A DNA stretch of 64,000 nucleotides, taken from the NCBI RefSeq assembly GCF_008033115.1, contig NZ_CP041203.1, positions 4,278,001 through 4,342,000 on the forward strand, written 5' to 3'. The notes beneath the pieces were generated by a model, which made no database searches, was not told the origin of the DNA, and saw only the letters and a list, made by a program, of their open reading frames with translations. The position numbers and the translations under genes are program-made. This DNA comes from Cellulomonas sp. Y8 (GTDB lineage Bacteria; Actinomycetota; Actinomycetes; Actinomycetales; Cellulomonadaceae). Positions 42,813 through 51,031 of the stretch are shown here, in pieces. The stretch's first letter is position 1; each line of letters begins with the position of its first letter.

Positions 42813-43936
42813 GCACGAACGGCACGGCCGCGGTGGTGACCCGCGGCCCGGTCCGCGTGGTCGGCACCGGGCTGCTGGGCGCGTCGGTCGGCCTCGCGCT
42901 GACCGCGCGCGGCGTCGACGTGACGCTGCACGACCCGTCCCGCACGGCGCTGGCGCTGGCCCGCGACGTGGGGGCCGGGCGGCCCGCGGCGGAGGGCGAC
43001 CCGGAGCCGGCGCTGGTCGTCGTCGCCGCGCCGCCGGACGTGACGGCGGACGTGGTGCGGGACGAGCTGGCCGCGCACCCGGACGCCGTCGTGACGGACG
43101 TGGCGAGCGTGAAGGGCTACGTGCTGAACGAGCTGCGGGCCGCGGGCGCGGACCTGTCCCGGTACGTCGGGTCGCACCCGATGGCCGGGCGGGAGCGCTC
43201 GGGGCCGGCCGCGGCGGTGCCGGACCTGTTCGTCGGGCGGCCGTGGGTCGTCGTCGACTCGGGGGAGTCCCGGCCGGACGCGCTGCTCGCGGTGCGGGCG
43301 CTGGCGACCGACCTGGGCAGCGTGCCGGTGACCATGGACGCCGCCGAGCACGACGCCGCGGTGGCCGTCGTCTCGCACGTGCCGCAGGTGGCGGCCAGCC
43401 TGGTCGCGGCGCGCCTGCGCGGGGCCGAGCCGGACGCGCTCGGGCTCGCGGGCCAGGGCCTGCGCGACGTCACCCGCATCGCGTCGTCCGACCCGGCGCT
43501 GTGGACGTCGATCCTGGCGGCCAACGCGGCGGCCGTGCGCGGCGTGCTCGCGGGGCTGCGGGAGGACCTGGACGAGGTCCTGGGCGCGCTGGACAGCGCC
43601 GCCCGGGCGAGCGGGCCGGAGGACGTCGAGCTCGGCGCGCTGGCCCGCGTGGCGCGGCTGATCGCGGACGGCAACGCCGGCGTGGCGCTCGTGCCCGGCA
43701 AGCACGGCGGCGCGCCGCGCTCGTACGCGGTGGTGACGGCCCTCGTGCCCGACCGGCCCGGCGAGCTCGCGCGGCTGCTGACCGACGTCGGCGCGGCCGG
43801 CGTGAACCTGGAGGACCTGCGGCTCGAGCACGCGGCGGGACGACCCGTCGGCATGGCGTCGGTGTCGGTCGACCCCGCGCGCTCGGCGCACCTGGAGGCG
43901 GAGCTGACGGCCCGCGGTTGGAGGTTGGTTCGGTGA
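42809..43936 (+). CDS. tyrA: Prephenate dehydrogenase
   Basis: Oxidative decarboxylation of prephenate toward tyrosine. 375 residues from GTG 42809 (GTGA overlap with rluB). Rossmann motif VRVVGTGLLGASVGLALTARG, TDVASVKGYVLNEL, the prephenate-site His in YVGSHPMAGRERSGP and EHDAAVAVVSHVPQVAAS, and a C-terminal ACT domain (SYAVVTALVPDRPGELARLLTDVGAAGVNLEDLRLEH) likely sensing tyrosine. No chorismate mutase domain. Confidence 0.95.
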   Translation: MSTNGTAAVVTRGPVRVVGTGLLGASVGLALTARGVDVTLHDPSRTALALARDVGAGRPAAEGDPEPALVVVAAPPDVTADVVRDELAAHPDAVVTDVASVKGYVLNELRAAGADLSRYVGSHPMAGRERSGPAAAVPDLFVGRPWVVVDSGESRPDALLAVRALATDLGSVPVTMDAAEHDAAVAVVSHVPQVAASLVAARLRGAEPDALGLAGQGLRDVTRIASSDPALWTSILAANAAAVRGVLAGLREDLDEVLGALDSAARASGPEDVELGALARVARLIADGNAGVALVPGKHGGAPRSYAVVTALVPDRPGELARLLTDVGAAGVNLEDLRLEHAAGRPVGMASVSVDPARSAHLEAELTARGWRLVR

Positions 43937-44658
43937 CTGCGCACGACGTGCGACGGCCGGTGGTGGTGGCGATCGACGGGCCGTCCGGCTCGGGGAAGTC
44001 GACGGTGTCCCGGCGGGTCGCCGAGCGGCTCGGCCTGGCGTACCTGGACACCGGCGCGATGTACCGCGCCGCGACCTGGTGGGCGCTGCACCGCGGGGTG
44101 TCCCTGACCGACGCGGACGCCGTGGCGCGGCTGGTGCGCGAGATGCCGCTGGTGATGGGCGTCGACCCCCGCCAGCCGGGCGTGCACGTGGACGGGCACG
44201 ACGTCGGCGAGGCGATCCGCGAGACGGCCATCTCCGCCGCGGTGAGCGCCGTGGCGACCAACCTGGAGGTGCGCGCCGAGCTCGGCCGCCGGCAGCGCGC
44301 GGAGATCGCGGCGCAGGCGGCGTCCTCGGCGTTCTCGGGGGGCCGCGGCATCGTCGCGGAGGGCCGGGACATCACCACGGTCATCGCACCCGACGCCGAC
44401 GTGCGGCTGCTGCTCACCGCCAGCGAGGAGGCCCGGCTCGCCCGGCGCGCCCGCGAGGTGCACGGCTCCGACGACGCCGACGCGGTCGCGGCGACCCGGG
44501 ACCAGGTGGTCCGCCGGGACGCGGACGACTCGACGGTGTCGCAGTTCCTGGTCGCGGCCGACGGCGTGGTGACGGTCGACTCCTCGGAGCTCGACCTCGA
44601 CCAGACCGTGCAGGCGGTGCTCGACGTGGTGGCGCGCACCGCGGACCTGCACGCGTGA
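43933..44658 (+). CDS. cmk: Cytidylate kinase
   Basis: Phosphorylates CMP and dCMP. 241 residues from GTG 43933 (GTGA overlap). P-loop AIDGPSGSGKSTVSRRVAERL, AYLDTGAMYRAATWWALH, VSAVATNLEVRAELGRRQR, IVAEGRDITTVIAPDADVRLLLTASEEARLARRA and RDADDSTVSQFL are the family blocks. The tyrA-cmk-plsC-der order is conserved in actinobacteria. Confidence 0.96.
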   Translation: MTAHDVRRPVVVAIDGPSGSGKSTVSRRVAERLGLAYLDTGAMYRAATWWALHRGVSLTDADAVARLVREMPLVMGVDPRQPGVHVDGHDVGEAIRETAISAAVSAVATNLEVRAELGRRQRAEIAAQAASSAFSGGRGIVAEGRDITTVIAPDADVRLLLTASEEARLARRAREVHGSDDADAVAATRDQVVRRDADDSTVSQFLVAADGVVTVDSSELDLDQTVQAVLDVVARTADLHA

Positions 44659-45341
44659 CCGGCCGGGCGCGCGAGGCCACGCCGGCCGCCGCGGTCGCCG
44701 CACGGTCCGTGCCCGGTTGGGCGCGCGGGCTCGGGAAGGTGATCGCGCACGGCGTCTGGGACGCCCGCGTCGTCGGCGCCGAGCACGCGCCGGCCTCGGG
44801 ACCGGTGCTGTTCGCGGCCAACCACACGAGCGTGATCGACGGCCCCCTGCTGCAGGGCGTCACGCCGCGGCCGGTGCACATCCTGGTCAAGCACGAGATG
44901 TTCGTGGGTCCGCTCGGGGCGCTCCTGCGGGCGGCGCAGCAGATCCCGGTCGACCGGTCCGGCGGGCGCGACGCGCTCGTGACGGCCCTGGCCGTGCTGA
45001 ACCGCGGCGACGCGGTCGGCGTGTTCCCCGAGGGCAACCGGGGCCGCGGCGACGCGGCGTCCGCGCGGGCCGGGGTGGCCTGGCTGGCCGTGCACGGGGG
45101 TGCGCCGGTGGTCCCGGTGGCGATCCTCGGGACCCGGCGGACCGGGGAGTCGGTGGGCCACATCCCGTTGCCGCGACGACGGCTGCACGTCGAGCTGGGG
45201 GCGCCGCTGGACCTGACGCCGGGCCCCGGGCAGTCCCGGCGCGACGCCATCGGCGCGGGCACGGAGGCGGTTCGCGTGGCGCTGTCGGCGCTGGTGCGCG
45301 ACGCCGCCGCCCGCACCGGCGCGGCGCTCCCGACGGACTGA
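44655..45341 (+). CDS. 1-acyl-sn-glycerol-3-phosphate acyltransferase-like protein
   Basis: 228-residue PlsC-domain acyltransferase, probably adding an acyl chain to lysophosphatidic acid at the membrane. Starts at GTG 44655 (GTGA overlap with cmk). Catalytic FAANHTSVIDGPLLQ (H-x4-D), VKHEMFVGPLGALLRAAQQIPVDR and the glycerol-phosphate motif VGVFPEGNRGRGDAASARAGVAWLA are complete. No obvious membrane helix. Confidence 0.92.
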   Translation: MTGRAREATPAAAVAARSVPGWARGLGKVIAHGVWDARVVGAEHAPASGPVLFAANHTSVIDGPLLQGVTPRPVHILVKHEMFVGPLGALLRAAQQIPVDRSGGRDALVTALAVLNRGDAVGVFPEGNRGRGDAASARAGVAWLAVHGGAPVVPVAILGTRRTGESVGHIPLPRRRLHVELGAPLDLTPGPGQSRRDAIGAGTEAVRVALSALVRDAAARTGAALPTD

Positions 45342-45401
45342 CCCGGGGGCGTCGTCGGGCGTGGTTCGTCCCCGGCCGCTCGGTCAGGGAGAATGGTGCC
45401 C

Positions 45402-46961
45402 ATGCGTGACAGCGAGCCGGCCCAGCCGACCACCTCCGAGGACCCCGCCGTGGAGCTCGACGACCTCCAGGACGGCCCCGCCGAGGCCGAGCCCTTCGAC
45501 GGCACGGACGTGACCGCGGAGGCGGAGGACGACGAGGCGCGCGAGCGCGCCCTGCGGGCGGGCCTGGACGACTACGAGCTCGAGGACGAGGACGTCGCCC
45601 TGCTCTCGGGCGACGAGGGCGCGTACGACGAGGACGGCTCGCACCTCGCGCTCCCCGTGCTCGCCGTGGTCGGCCGCCCGAACGTCGGCAAGTCGACGCT
45701 GGTCAACCGCATCCTCGGCCGGCGCGAGGCCGTCGTCGAGGACAAGCCGGGCGTCACCCGCGACCGCGTGTCGTACCCCGCCGAGTGGGCCGGCCGCCGG
45801 TTCACGCTGGTCGACACCGGCGGCTGGGAGGTCGACGTCGCCGGGATCGAGGCGCGCGTGGCGGAGCAGGCCGAGGTCGCGATCTCACTGGCCGACGCCG
45901 TGCTGTTCGTCGTCGACGCCACCGTCGGCCCGACGGCCACCGACGAGCGGGTCGTGCGCCTGCTCCGGAAGTCCGGCAAGCCGGTCGTGCTGTGCGCCAA
46001 CAAGGTCGACGGTCCGCGCGTCGAGGCCGACGCCGCCGAGCTGTGGAGCCTCGGCCTCGGCGAGCCGCACCCGGTCTCCGCCCTGCACGGCCGCGGCACG
46101 GGCGACCTGCTCGACGCCGCGATGGCGGCGCTGCCGACCGTCTCGCAGCACGCGACCGCCCGCCCGGGCGGCCCGCGTCGCGTCGCGCTGGTCGGCCGCC
46201 CGAACGTCGGCAAGTCGTCGCTGCTCAACAAGGTGCTGGGCACGGACCGCGTGGTCGTCGACGACACCGCCGGCACCACCCGCGACCCGGTCGACGAGCT
46301 CGTCGAGCTCAAGGGCGTGCCGTGGTGGTTCGTCGACACCGCCGGCATCCGCCGCCGGGTGCACCAGACGTCCGGCGCCGACTTCTACGCCTCCCTGCGC
46401 ACGCAGGCCGCGATCGAGAAGGCCGAGGTCGCCGTCGTGCTCCTCGACGCGTCGCAGCCGCTCACCGAGCAGGACACCCGTGTCATCCAGCAGGTCATCG
46501 ACGCCGGGCGCGCGCTGGTCATCGCGTACAACAAGTGGGACCTCATGGACGAGGACCGCCGGCCGTACCTCGAGCGCGAGATCGAGAAGGAGCTCGTGCA
46601 GATCCAGTGGGCGCCGCGGGTGAACATCTCCGCGCGGACCGGCTGGCACACCGACCGGCTCGTCCCCGCGCTCACGCGGTCGCTCGAGTCCTGGGACACC
46701 CGCATCCCCACCGGCAAGCTCAACGCGTTCCTCGGCGAGCTCGTGGCGGCGCACCCGCACCCGCTGCGTGGTGGCAAGCAGCCGCGCATCCTGTTCGCGA
46801 CCCAGGCGTCGACCCGCCCGCCGCGGTTCGTCGTCTTCGCGACCGGGTTCCTCGAGGCGGGCTACCGCCGGTTCATCGAGCGCCGGCTGCGCGAGACGTT
46901 CGGCTTCGAGGGCTCGCCGATCTCGATCTCGGTCCGCGTGCGGGAGAAGCGCAAGCGGTGA
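45402..46961 (+). CDS. der: Ribosome-associated GTPase Der (EngA)
   Basis: Double-domain GTPase needed for 50S subunit assembly. 519 residues from ATG 45402; ATG 45393 would add three. The first ~80 residues are an acidic extension ([32 protein letters not shown]) not found in shorter Der. Domain 1: [34 protein letters not shown]; domain 2: [36 protein letters not shown]; then a C-terminal KH-like domain with [38 protein letters not shown]. Confidence 0.96.
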   Translation: MRDSEPAQPTTSEDPAVELDDLQDGPAEAEPFDGTDVTAEAEDDEARERALRAGLDDYELEDEDVALLSGDEGAYDEDGSHLALPVLAVVGRPNVGKSTLVNRILGRREAVVEDKPGVTRDRVSYPAEWAGRRFTLVDTGGWEVDVAGIEARVAEQAEVAISLADAVLFVVDATVGPTATDERVVRLLRKSGKPVVLCANKVDGPRVEADAAELWSLGLGEPHPVSALHGRGTGDLLDAAMAALPTVSQHATARPGGPRRVALVGRPNVGKSSLLNKVLGTDRVVVDDTAGTTRDPVDELVELKGVPWWFVDTAGIRRRVHQTSGADFYASLRTQAAIEKAEVAVVLLDASQPLTEQDTRVIQQVIDAGRALVIAYNKWDLMDEDRRPYLEREIEKELVQIQWAPRVNISARTGWHTDRLVPALTRSLESWDTRIPTGKLNAFLGELVAAHPHPLRGGKQPRILFATQASTRPPRFVVFATGFLEAGYRRFIERRLRETFGFEGSPISISVRVREKRKR

Positions 46962-48076
46962 CCCGCGGCGCGCAGGTCGAGCGGACGGGCGACCGGACGG
47001 CCGAGGCGGACCGGCACCACGTGCGGCGGCGTTCGCCGGTGCTCGTGCTCGGGCTGCCGCGCGACCCCGCGGGGCCGCGGCACGTCGCCGGGTTCCTCGC
47101 CGTCACGGTGCTGACCGTGCTGGTGACCCGCGGGCTCCTGGCGCTGACCGGGTTCCCGCAGCTGGGCGGCGACGGCCTGCACATCGCCCACGTCCTGTGG
47201 GGCGGGCTGCTGATGGCGGTCGCGGTGGTCGCGGTGCTGTCCTGGGCGGGTCCTGTGGTGCGGCCGCTGGCCGCGCTGGTCGGCGGCGTCGGGTTCGGGC
47301 TGTTCATCGACGAGATCGGCAAGTTCGTCACGTCGGACAACGACTACTTCTACGAGCCGACCGCGTCGCTCATCTACGTCGTCGTGGTCGTGCTCGTCCT
47401 GGTCGGCGAGGTCATCCACGGCCGGCGGCGCGACCCGCACGAGACGCTCGCGGCCGCCGCGGACCTCGCCGTCGCCGGTCTGGCGGGCGGGTTCTCGCCG
47501 CGTGCCCGGCGCCAGGCGCGGGAGCTCGTGGCCGGCGCCGGCGACGTCCGGGGCGCGGCCGAGGTCCGGGCGCTGCTCGACGTCGTCGAGGACGACGCGC
47601 GGGAGCTGCCCGACCCCATCAGCGCCGTGGCCCGCGCCGTCGTGACGGCGTCCCGGCGCGTCGTGCGCGTCCGGTGGCTGCCGCGGGTGACCGTCGGCGT
47701 GCTGGCGCTCGTCACGCTGTACACCGTGGTGCGGGGGACCGTGCTGGTCGCGACCGGGGCGGACCTGCCCTGGTGGGCGATGGTCGGGCTGCTCGCCAGC
47801 GGGGCCGCGTCCCTGGTGTGCTCCGTGGTGGGCCTGCGGCTGGTCGGCGACGACCGGGTGCGCGGGTACGAGTGGTTCCGGCGCGCGGTGCTCGTCAACC
47901 TGCTGCTGAGCCAGATCTTCCTGTTCCGGATCGACCAGTGGAGCGCGGTCACCGGCCTCGTGGTCGACCTGCTGCTGCTCGGCGTCGTGGCGGCGGAGCT
48001 CGACGTGCTGCGCGGCCGGTCGGGGGAGCACGACGTCGCGGGCGAGGCGGCGGAGGACACGGCGCCGGCGCGCTGA
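46958..48076 (+). CDS. Multi-pass membrane protein of unknown function
   Basis: 372 residues from GTG 46958, overlapping the der stop (GTGA). At least six hydrophobic segments: about 40-60, 75-97, 100-115, 130-150, then after a cytoplasmic-looking stretch (about 155-235) further helices at about 240-262, 268-290 and 310-335. A striking motif [23 protein letters not shown] follows the third helix, carrying acidic residues that could bind metal or protons. I do not recognise the family; coupling to der does not prove a shared role. Confidence 0.8.
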   Translation: MTRGAQVERTGDRTAEADRHHVRRRSPVLVLGLPRDPAGPRHVAGFLAVTVLTVLVTRGLLALTGFPQLGGDGLHIAHVLWGGLLMAVAVVAVLSWAGPVVRPLAALVGGVGFGLFIDEIGKFVTSDNDYFYEPTASLIYVVVVVLVLVGEVIHGRRRDPHETLAAAADLAVAGLAGGFSPRARRQARELVAGAGDVRGAAEVRALLDVVEDDARELPDPISAVARAVVTASRRVVRVRWLPRVTVGVLALVTLYTVVRGTVLVATGADLPWWAMVGLLASGAASLVCSVVGLRLVGDDRVRGYEWFRRAVLVNLLLSQIFLFRIDQWSAVTGLVVDLLLLGVVAAELDVLRGRSGEHDVAGEAAEDTAPAR

Positions 48077-48186
48077 CGCCCGGCGGGCGGTCCCGCGTGC
48101 CACTCGCGGTCGCCGGCCGGTGCCCCGGGGCCCCGCGCCTCGAACGGCACGTGGCTCCAGTCCGGGCGCACCTGGTCCCCACCCAG

Positions 48187-48228
48187 TTCGCACATCGCAC
48201 CCCGATCGATCGGGTGGCGGTGCGCGAA
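48187..48228. repeat. Imperfect inverted repeat upstream of gntR
   Basis: Centred on the perfect palindrome CCCGATCGATCGGG (48201-48214), extended on both sides (TTCGCAC on the left, GTGCGCGAA on the right). It lies in the 217-base gap 48077-48293; could be a regulator site or a terminator for the der transcript. Confidence 0.45.
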
Positions 48229-48279
48229 ACGGGTAGGGATGAGCTGCGCAGTCGATTTGGTTCTGGGATGCAACTGAGA

Positions 48280-48287
48280 TACATGTA
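48280..48287 (+). promoter_or_regulatory. TACATGTA palindrome at the gntR start
   Basis: Eight-base perfect palindrome seven bases before ATG 48294, overlapping the probable -10 (TAGTAA). GntR-type repressors often autoregulate through short palindromes; the sequence around is markedly more AT-rich than its surroundings. Confidence 0.4.
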
Positions 48288-48293
48288 GTAACC

Positions 48294-49036
48294 ATGCAGT
48301 CCACCATCCCCACGCCGGCACCGCCCGCGACCGAGGTCGCCTACCGGCACGTCAAGGACGCGCTGCTCTCCGGGCGGCTGCCCGCGGGGGAGATGGTCAG
48401 CGAGGGCGACGTCGCCGCCGAGCTCGCGATGAGCCGCACGCCCGTCCGCGAGGCGTTCCTCCGGCTGTCGACCGAGGGCTGGCTCCGGCTGTTCCCGAAG
48501 CGCGGCGCGCTGGTGGTGCCGGCCGCGCCCGGCGAGGCCGAGGCGGTCGTCGAGGCGCGGCTGCTGCTGGAGTCGCACGCCGTGGACGTCGTCGTGCGGT
48601 CCGGCGCGTCCCGCGACGCGCTCGCCGCCGAGCTGCGCGCTCTGGTCGCCCGGCAGCGGAAGTCCGTCGCCGCGGGCGACCTGGAGGCCTACGCCGAGCT
48701 CGACGCCGCGTTCCACCTCGCGGTGGTGGCGGCGGGCGGGAACGACCTGCTCACCGGCTTCTCGGTCACGCTGCGCGAGCGGCAGCGGCGGATGGTCGCG
48801 CTGTCGCGGCGCCGCGGGGGGAGCGCGCGCCGGGCTTCGTCGAAGGGCACGAGGCGCTGGTCGCGACGATCGAGGCGGGCGACGCGGCGGCCTTCCGGGA
48901 CCGGCTGCGTGAGCACCTGCACGGCGCGCACCTGGCCTCCGCGCACCCGCGCACCGGCGGCGCGGTCGACCGGGACCCCGGCGCGCCGGGCGCAGGCGAC
49001 CCGGCGGGCGCGGAGCGGGACGGCGGCGCGCGGTGA
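48294..49036 (+). pseudogene. GntR/FadR-type transcriptional regulator, frameshifted
   Basis: The N-terminus is a clear GntR winged helix (VAYRHVKDALLSGRLPAGEMVSEGDVAAELAMSRTPVREAFLRLSTEGWL) followed by an FCD ligand domain (EARLLLESHAVDVV, YAELDAAFHLAVVAAGGNDLL). After TLRERQRRMVALSRRR the frame shifts in a run of six G (48816-48821). With one extra G the protein continues as GGERAPGFVEGHEALVATIEAGDAAAFRDRLREHLHGAH and ends at TGA 49034-49036, overlapping the MFS start as GTGA. That coupling is strong evidence for the restored frame. Real mutation, slippage or homopolymer sequencing error cannot be separated. Likely regulator of the MFS gene. Confidence 0.85.
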
Positions 49037-50310
49037 CCGCCACCGGCACGACCGCCACCGGCACCGCCGCCACACCCCGGGACCCGGTCCGGGCCGAGCC
49101 GGACCCGCGCGCGTGGCTCCGCGTCGCGGCGCTCATGTTCGCCGTCGCGTGGGGCGGCAACGAGTTCACGCCGCTGCTCGTGATGTACCGCGAGGTCAGC
49201 CACCTGTCGGCGCTCACCGTGAACGTCCTCCTCGGCGCGTACGTCATCGGCATCGTCCCGGCGCTGCTGATCGGCGGTCCGCTGTCGGACCGGTTCGGCC
49301 GGCGGCCGCTCCTGCTGCCCGCCGCGCCGCTGGGCGTCGTGGGGTCGCTCGTGCTCGCGCTCGGTCCGGCGTCCGTGCCGGCCCTCGCGGCGGGCCGGGT
49401 GCTGTCGGGGCTCGCGCTCGGGCTGGTGATGGCGGTCGGCACCACCTGGGTCGCGGAGCTGTGCGCGGCCACCGGGCAGCCGCAGGCGGGCGCGCGGCGG
49501 GCGTCGCTGGCGCTGACGTCGGGCTTCCTGCTCGGCGCGGGCGTCGCGGGGGCGCTGGCCCAGTGGGGGCCGTGGCGCACCGGGACCCCGTACCTGCTGC
49601 ACGCCGCCGTGACCGTGCTGGCCCTGGTCGCGGTGCTGGCCGTCCCGGAGACGCACCCGGCCCGCCCGGCCGGGGCGCGTTCCCGGCTCCGCGACGACCT
49701 GCGGGTCCCGGCGGTCGGCCACCGGCGGTTCCTCCGGGTCGTGCTGCCCCTGGCGCCGTGGGTGTTCGGCGCGGTGGGCTCGGCGTACGCGGTGCTCCCC
49801 GGCCTGATGCGCGAGCACGCGGGCGGGGTGCCGATCGCGTTCTCCGCGCTGCTGACCGTGGTCACGCTGGCGGTCGGCTTCGCGGTGCAGTCGGTCGCCC
49901 GGCTCGTCGACACCCGGCACAGCGCCCGCGCCTCGGTGGTGGCGCTGGTGATCCTCGTCGTCGGGATGGCGCTGGCGGCGTGGGCGGCGGCGACGCTGTC
50001 GCTGCCGGTCGTGCTGCTCGCCGCCGCGGTGCTCGGCGCGGGCTACGGGCTCGCCCTGGTGGCGGGGCTGTCCGAGGTGCAGCGCATCGCCACGCCGGAG
50101 GACCTGGCGGGGCTGACGGCCGTCTACTACTCGGCGGCGTACCTCGGGTTCTTCGTGCCCGCGACGCTCGCCTGGCTGTCGACGCGCTGGAGCTACCCGG
50201 AGATGTTCCTGGCGGGGCTGGGCGTCGCGGTGGTCTGCCTGGTGGTGGTGGCGACGGCGTGGCGCGCCCATCTGCCGGCGGGGGACGGCGGCACCGTCCG
50301 GATACGGTAG
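49033..50310 (+). CDS. MFS transporter
   Basis: 425-residue major facilitator with about 12 hydrophobic segments; substrate unknown. Starts at GTG 49033 overlapping the restored gntR stop. The cytoplasmic loop motif A is GGPLSDRFGRRPLLLPAAPLG, and SGLALGLVMAVGTTWVAELC and YLLHAAVTVLALVAVLAVPETHP mark the first half. The N-terminal repeat TATGTTATGTAAT is low complexity. Pairing with a FadR-type regulator suggests inducible efflux or uptake of a small acid or drug. Confidence 0.85.
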   Translation: MTATGTTATGTAATPRDPVRAEPDPRAWLRVAALMFAVAWGGNEFTPLLVMYREVSHLSALTVNVLLGAYVIGIVPALLIGGPLSDRFGRRPLLLPAAPLGVVGSLVLALGPASVPALAAGRVLSGLALGLVMAVGTTWVAELCAATGQPQAGARRASLALTSGFLLGAGVAGALAQWGPWRTGTPYLLHAAVTVLALVAVLAVPETHPARPAGARSRLRDDLRVPAVGHRRFLRVVLPLAPWVFGAVGSAYAVLPGLMREHAGGVPIAFSALLTVVTLAVGFAVQSVARLVDTRHSARASVVALVILVVGMALAAWAAATLSLPVVLLAAAVLGAGYGLALVAGLSEVQRIATPEDLAGLTAVYYSAAYLGFFVPATLAWLSTRWSYPEMFLAGLGVAVVCLVVVATAWRAHLPAGDGGTVRIR

Positions 50311-50358
50311 AGTTTCCGAGGCTCCTGCGGGGGCCGCCGAGGTCCTCTCGAGGACCAT

Positions 50359-50432
<74 letters not shown>

Positions 50433-50436
50433 CGTG

Positions 50437-50470
50437 GAAGCCCTGGTGGGAGAGATCCCACCAGGGCTTC
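50437..50470 (+). terminator. Terminator after tRNA-Pro
   Basis: Perfect 15-bp stem (50437-50451 and 50456-50470) with GAGA loop, four bases after the tRNA. Confidence 0.85.
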
Positions 50471-50487
50471 GTCGTTCCCCCGGGCCG

Positions 50488-50895
50488 TCAGCCGGGCAGC
50501 CGCACCAGCCGCCGCACGGCCGCCAGCCCCTCGGGGGAGCCCGGCCAGTGCCGGTCGAGCGCCTCGGGTCCCGCGCGACGCACGACCGACCGCAGCACGA
50601 GGGCCACGACGAGCGCGTCGTCCGCCCAGCCGAGCACCGGGATCACGTCCGGCACGAGGTCGACCGGCAGCGCCAGGTAGCCGAGCAGCAGCCACAGCCG
50701 GACGCGCACCCCGCGCGGCAGCGCGCGGTCGCTCGCCAGCCGTCGGACCAGGCGCACCACGTCCGGCAGCAGCCGGAGCACCTCGCGCAGCCGCAGCTCG
50801 TCGGGGCGGGTCGCCCACAGCACGGCGACCAGCGCGAGCCACAGCATCAGCACGCCTCCCAGGACGCCGACCAGCGTCCACGCCCAGTCCGGCAC
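50488..50895 (-). CDS. DUF1232 small membrane protein
   Basis: 135-residue protein from GTG 50895. An N-terminal helix (WTLVGVLGGVLMLWLALVAVLW) is followed by the DUF1232 core LLGYLALPVDLVPDVIPVLGWADDALVVALVLRSVV (about 75-110), whose Pro-x-Asp-x-x-Pro-Asp pattern defines the family. Function unknown. It may share the helR transcript, though a hairpin lies between them. Confidence 0.88.
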   Translation of the reverse strand: MPDWAWTLVGVLGGVLMLWLALVAVLWATRPDELRLREVLRLLPDVVRLVRRLASDRALPRGVRVRLWLLLGYLALPVDLVPDVIPVLGWADDALVVALVLRSVVRRAGPEALDRHWPGSPEGLAAVRRLVRLPG

Positions 50896-50901
50896 GGCCC
50901 G

Positions 50902-50946
50902 TCAGCCGTCGATGCCGGGGCGGGTGGCCCCGCGTGCGTCGGCCAT
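50902..50946 (-). CDS. Possible 14-codon micro-ORF ahead of the DUF1232 gene
   Basis: ATG 50946 preceded by GGAGGGACC encodes M-A-D-A-R-G-A-T-R-P-G-I-D-G and stops six bases before the DUF1232 start. A good ribosome site on so short a frame could be a leader peptide; it may also be chance. Confidence 0.25.
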   Translation of the reverse strand: MADARGATRPGIDG

Positions 50947-50985
50947 CGTGGGTCCCTCCAGAAGGGGTGGTGCGGGCAGGCGCCC

Positions 50986-51010
50986 GGCGGGGCGACGGTA
51001 CCGCCCCGCC
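50986..51010 (-). terminator. Hairpin after the helicase gene
   Basis: Arms GGCGGGGCG (50986-50994) and CGCCCCGCC (51002-51010), loop ACGGTAC, 22 bases past the helicase stop on the minus strand. Confidence 0.6.
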
Positions 51011-51031
51011 GCCGCGGCCGGGCGCGCCCGC

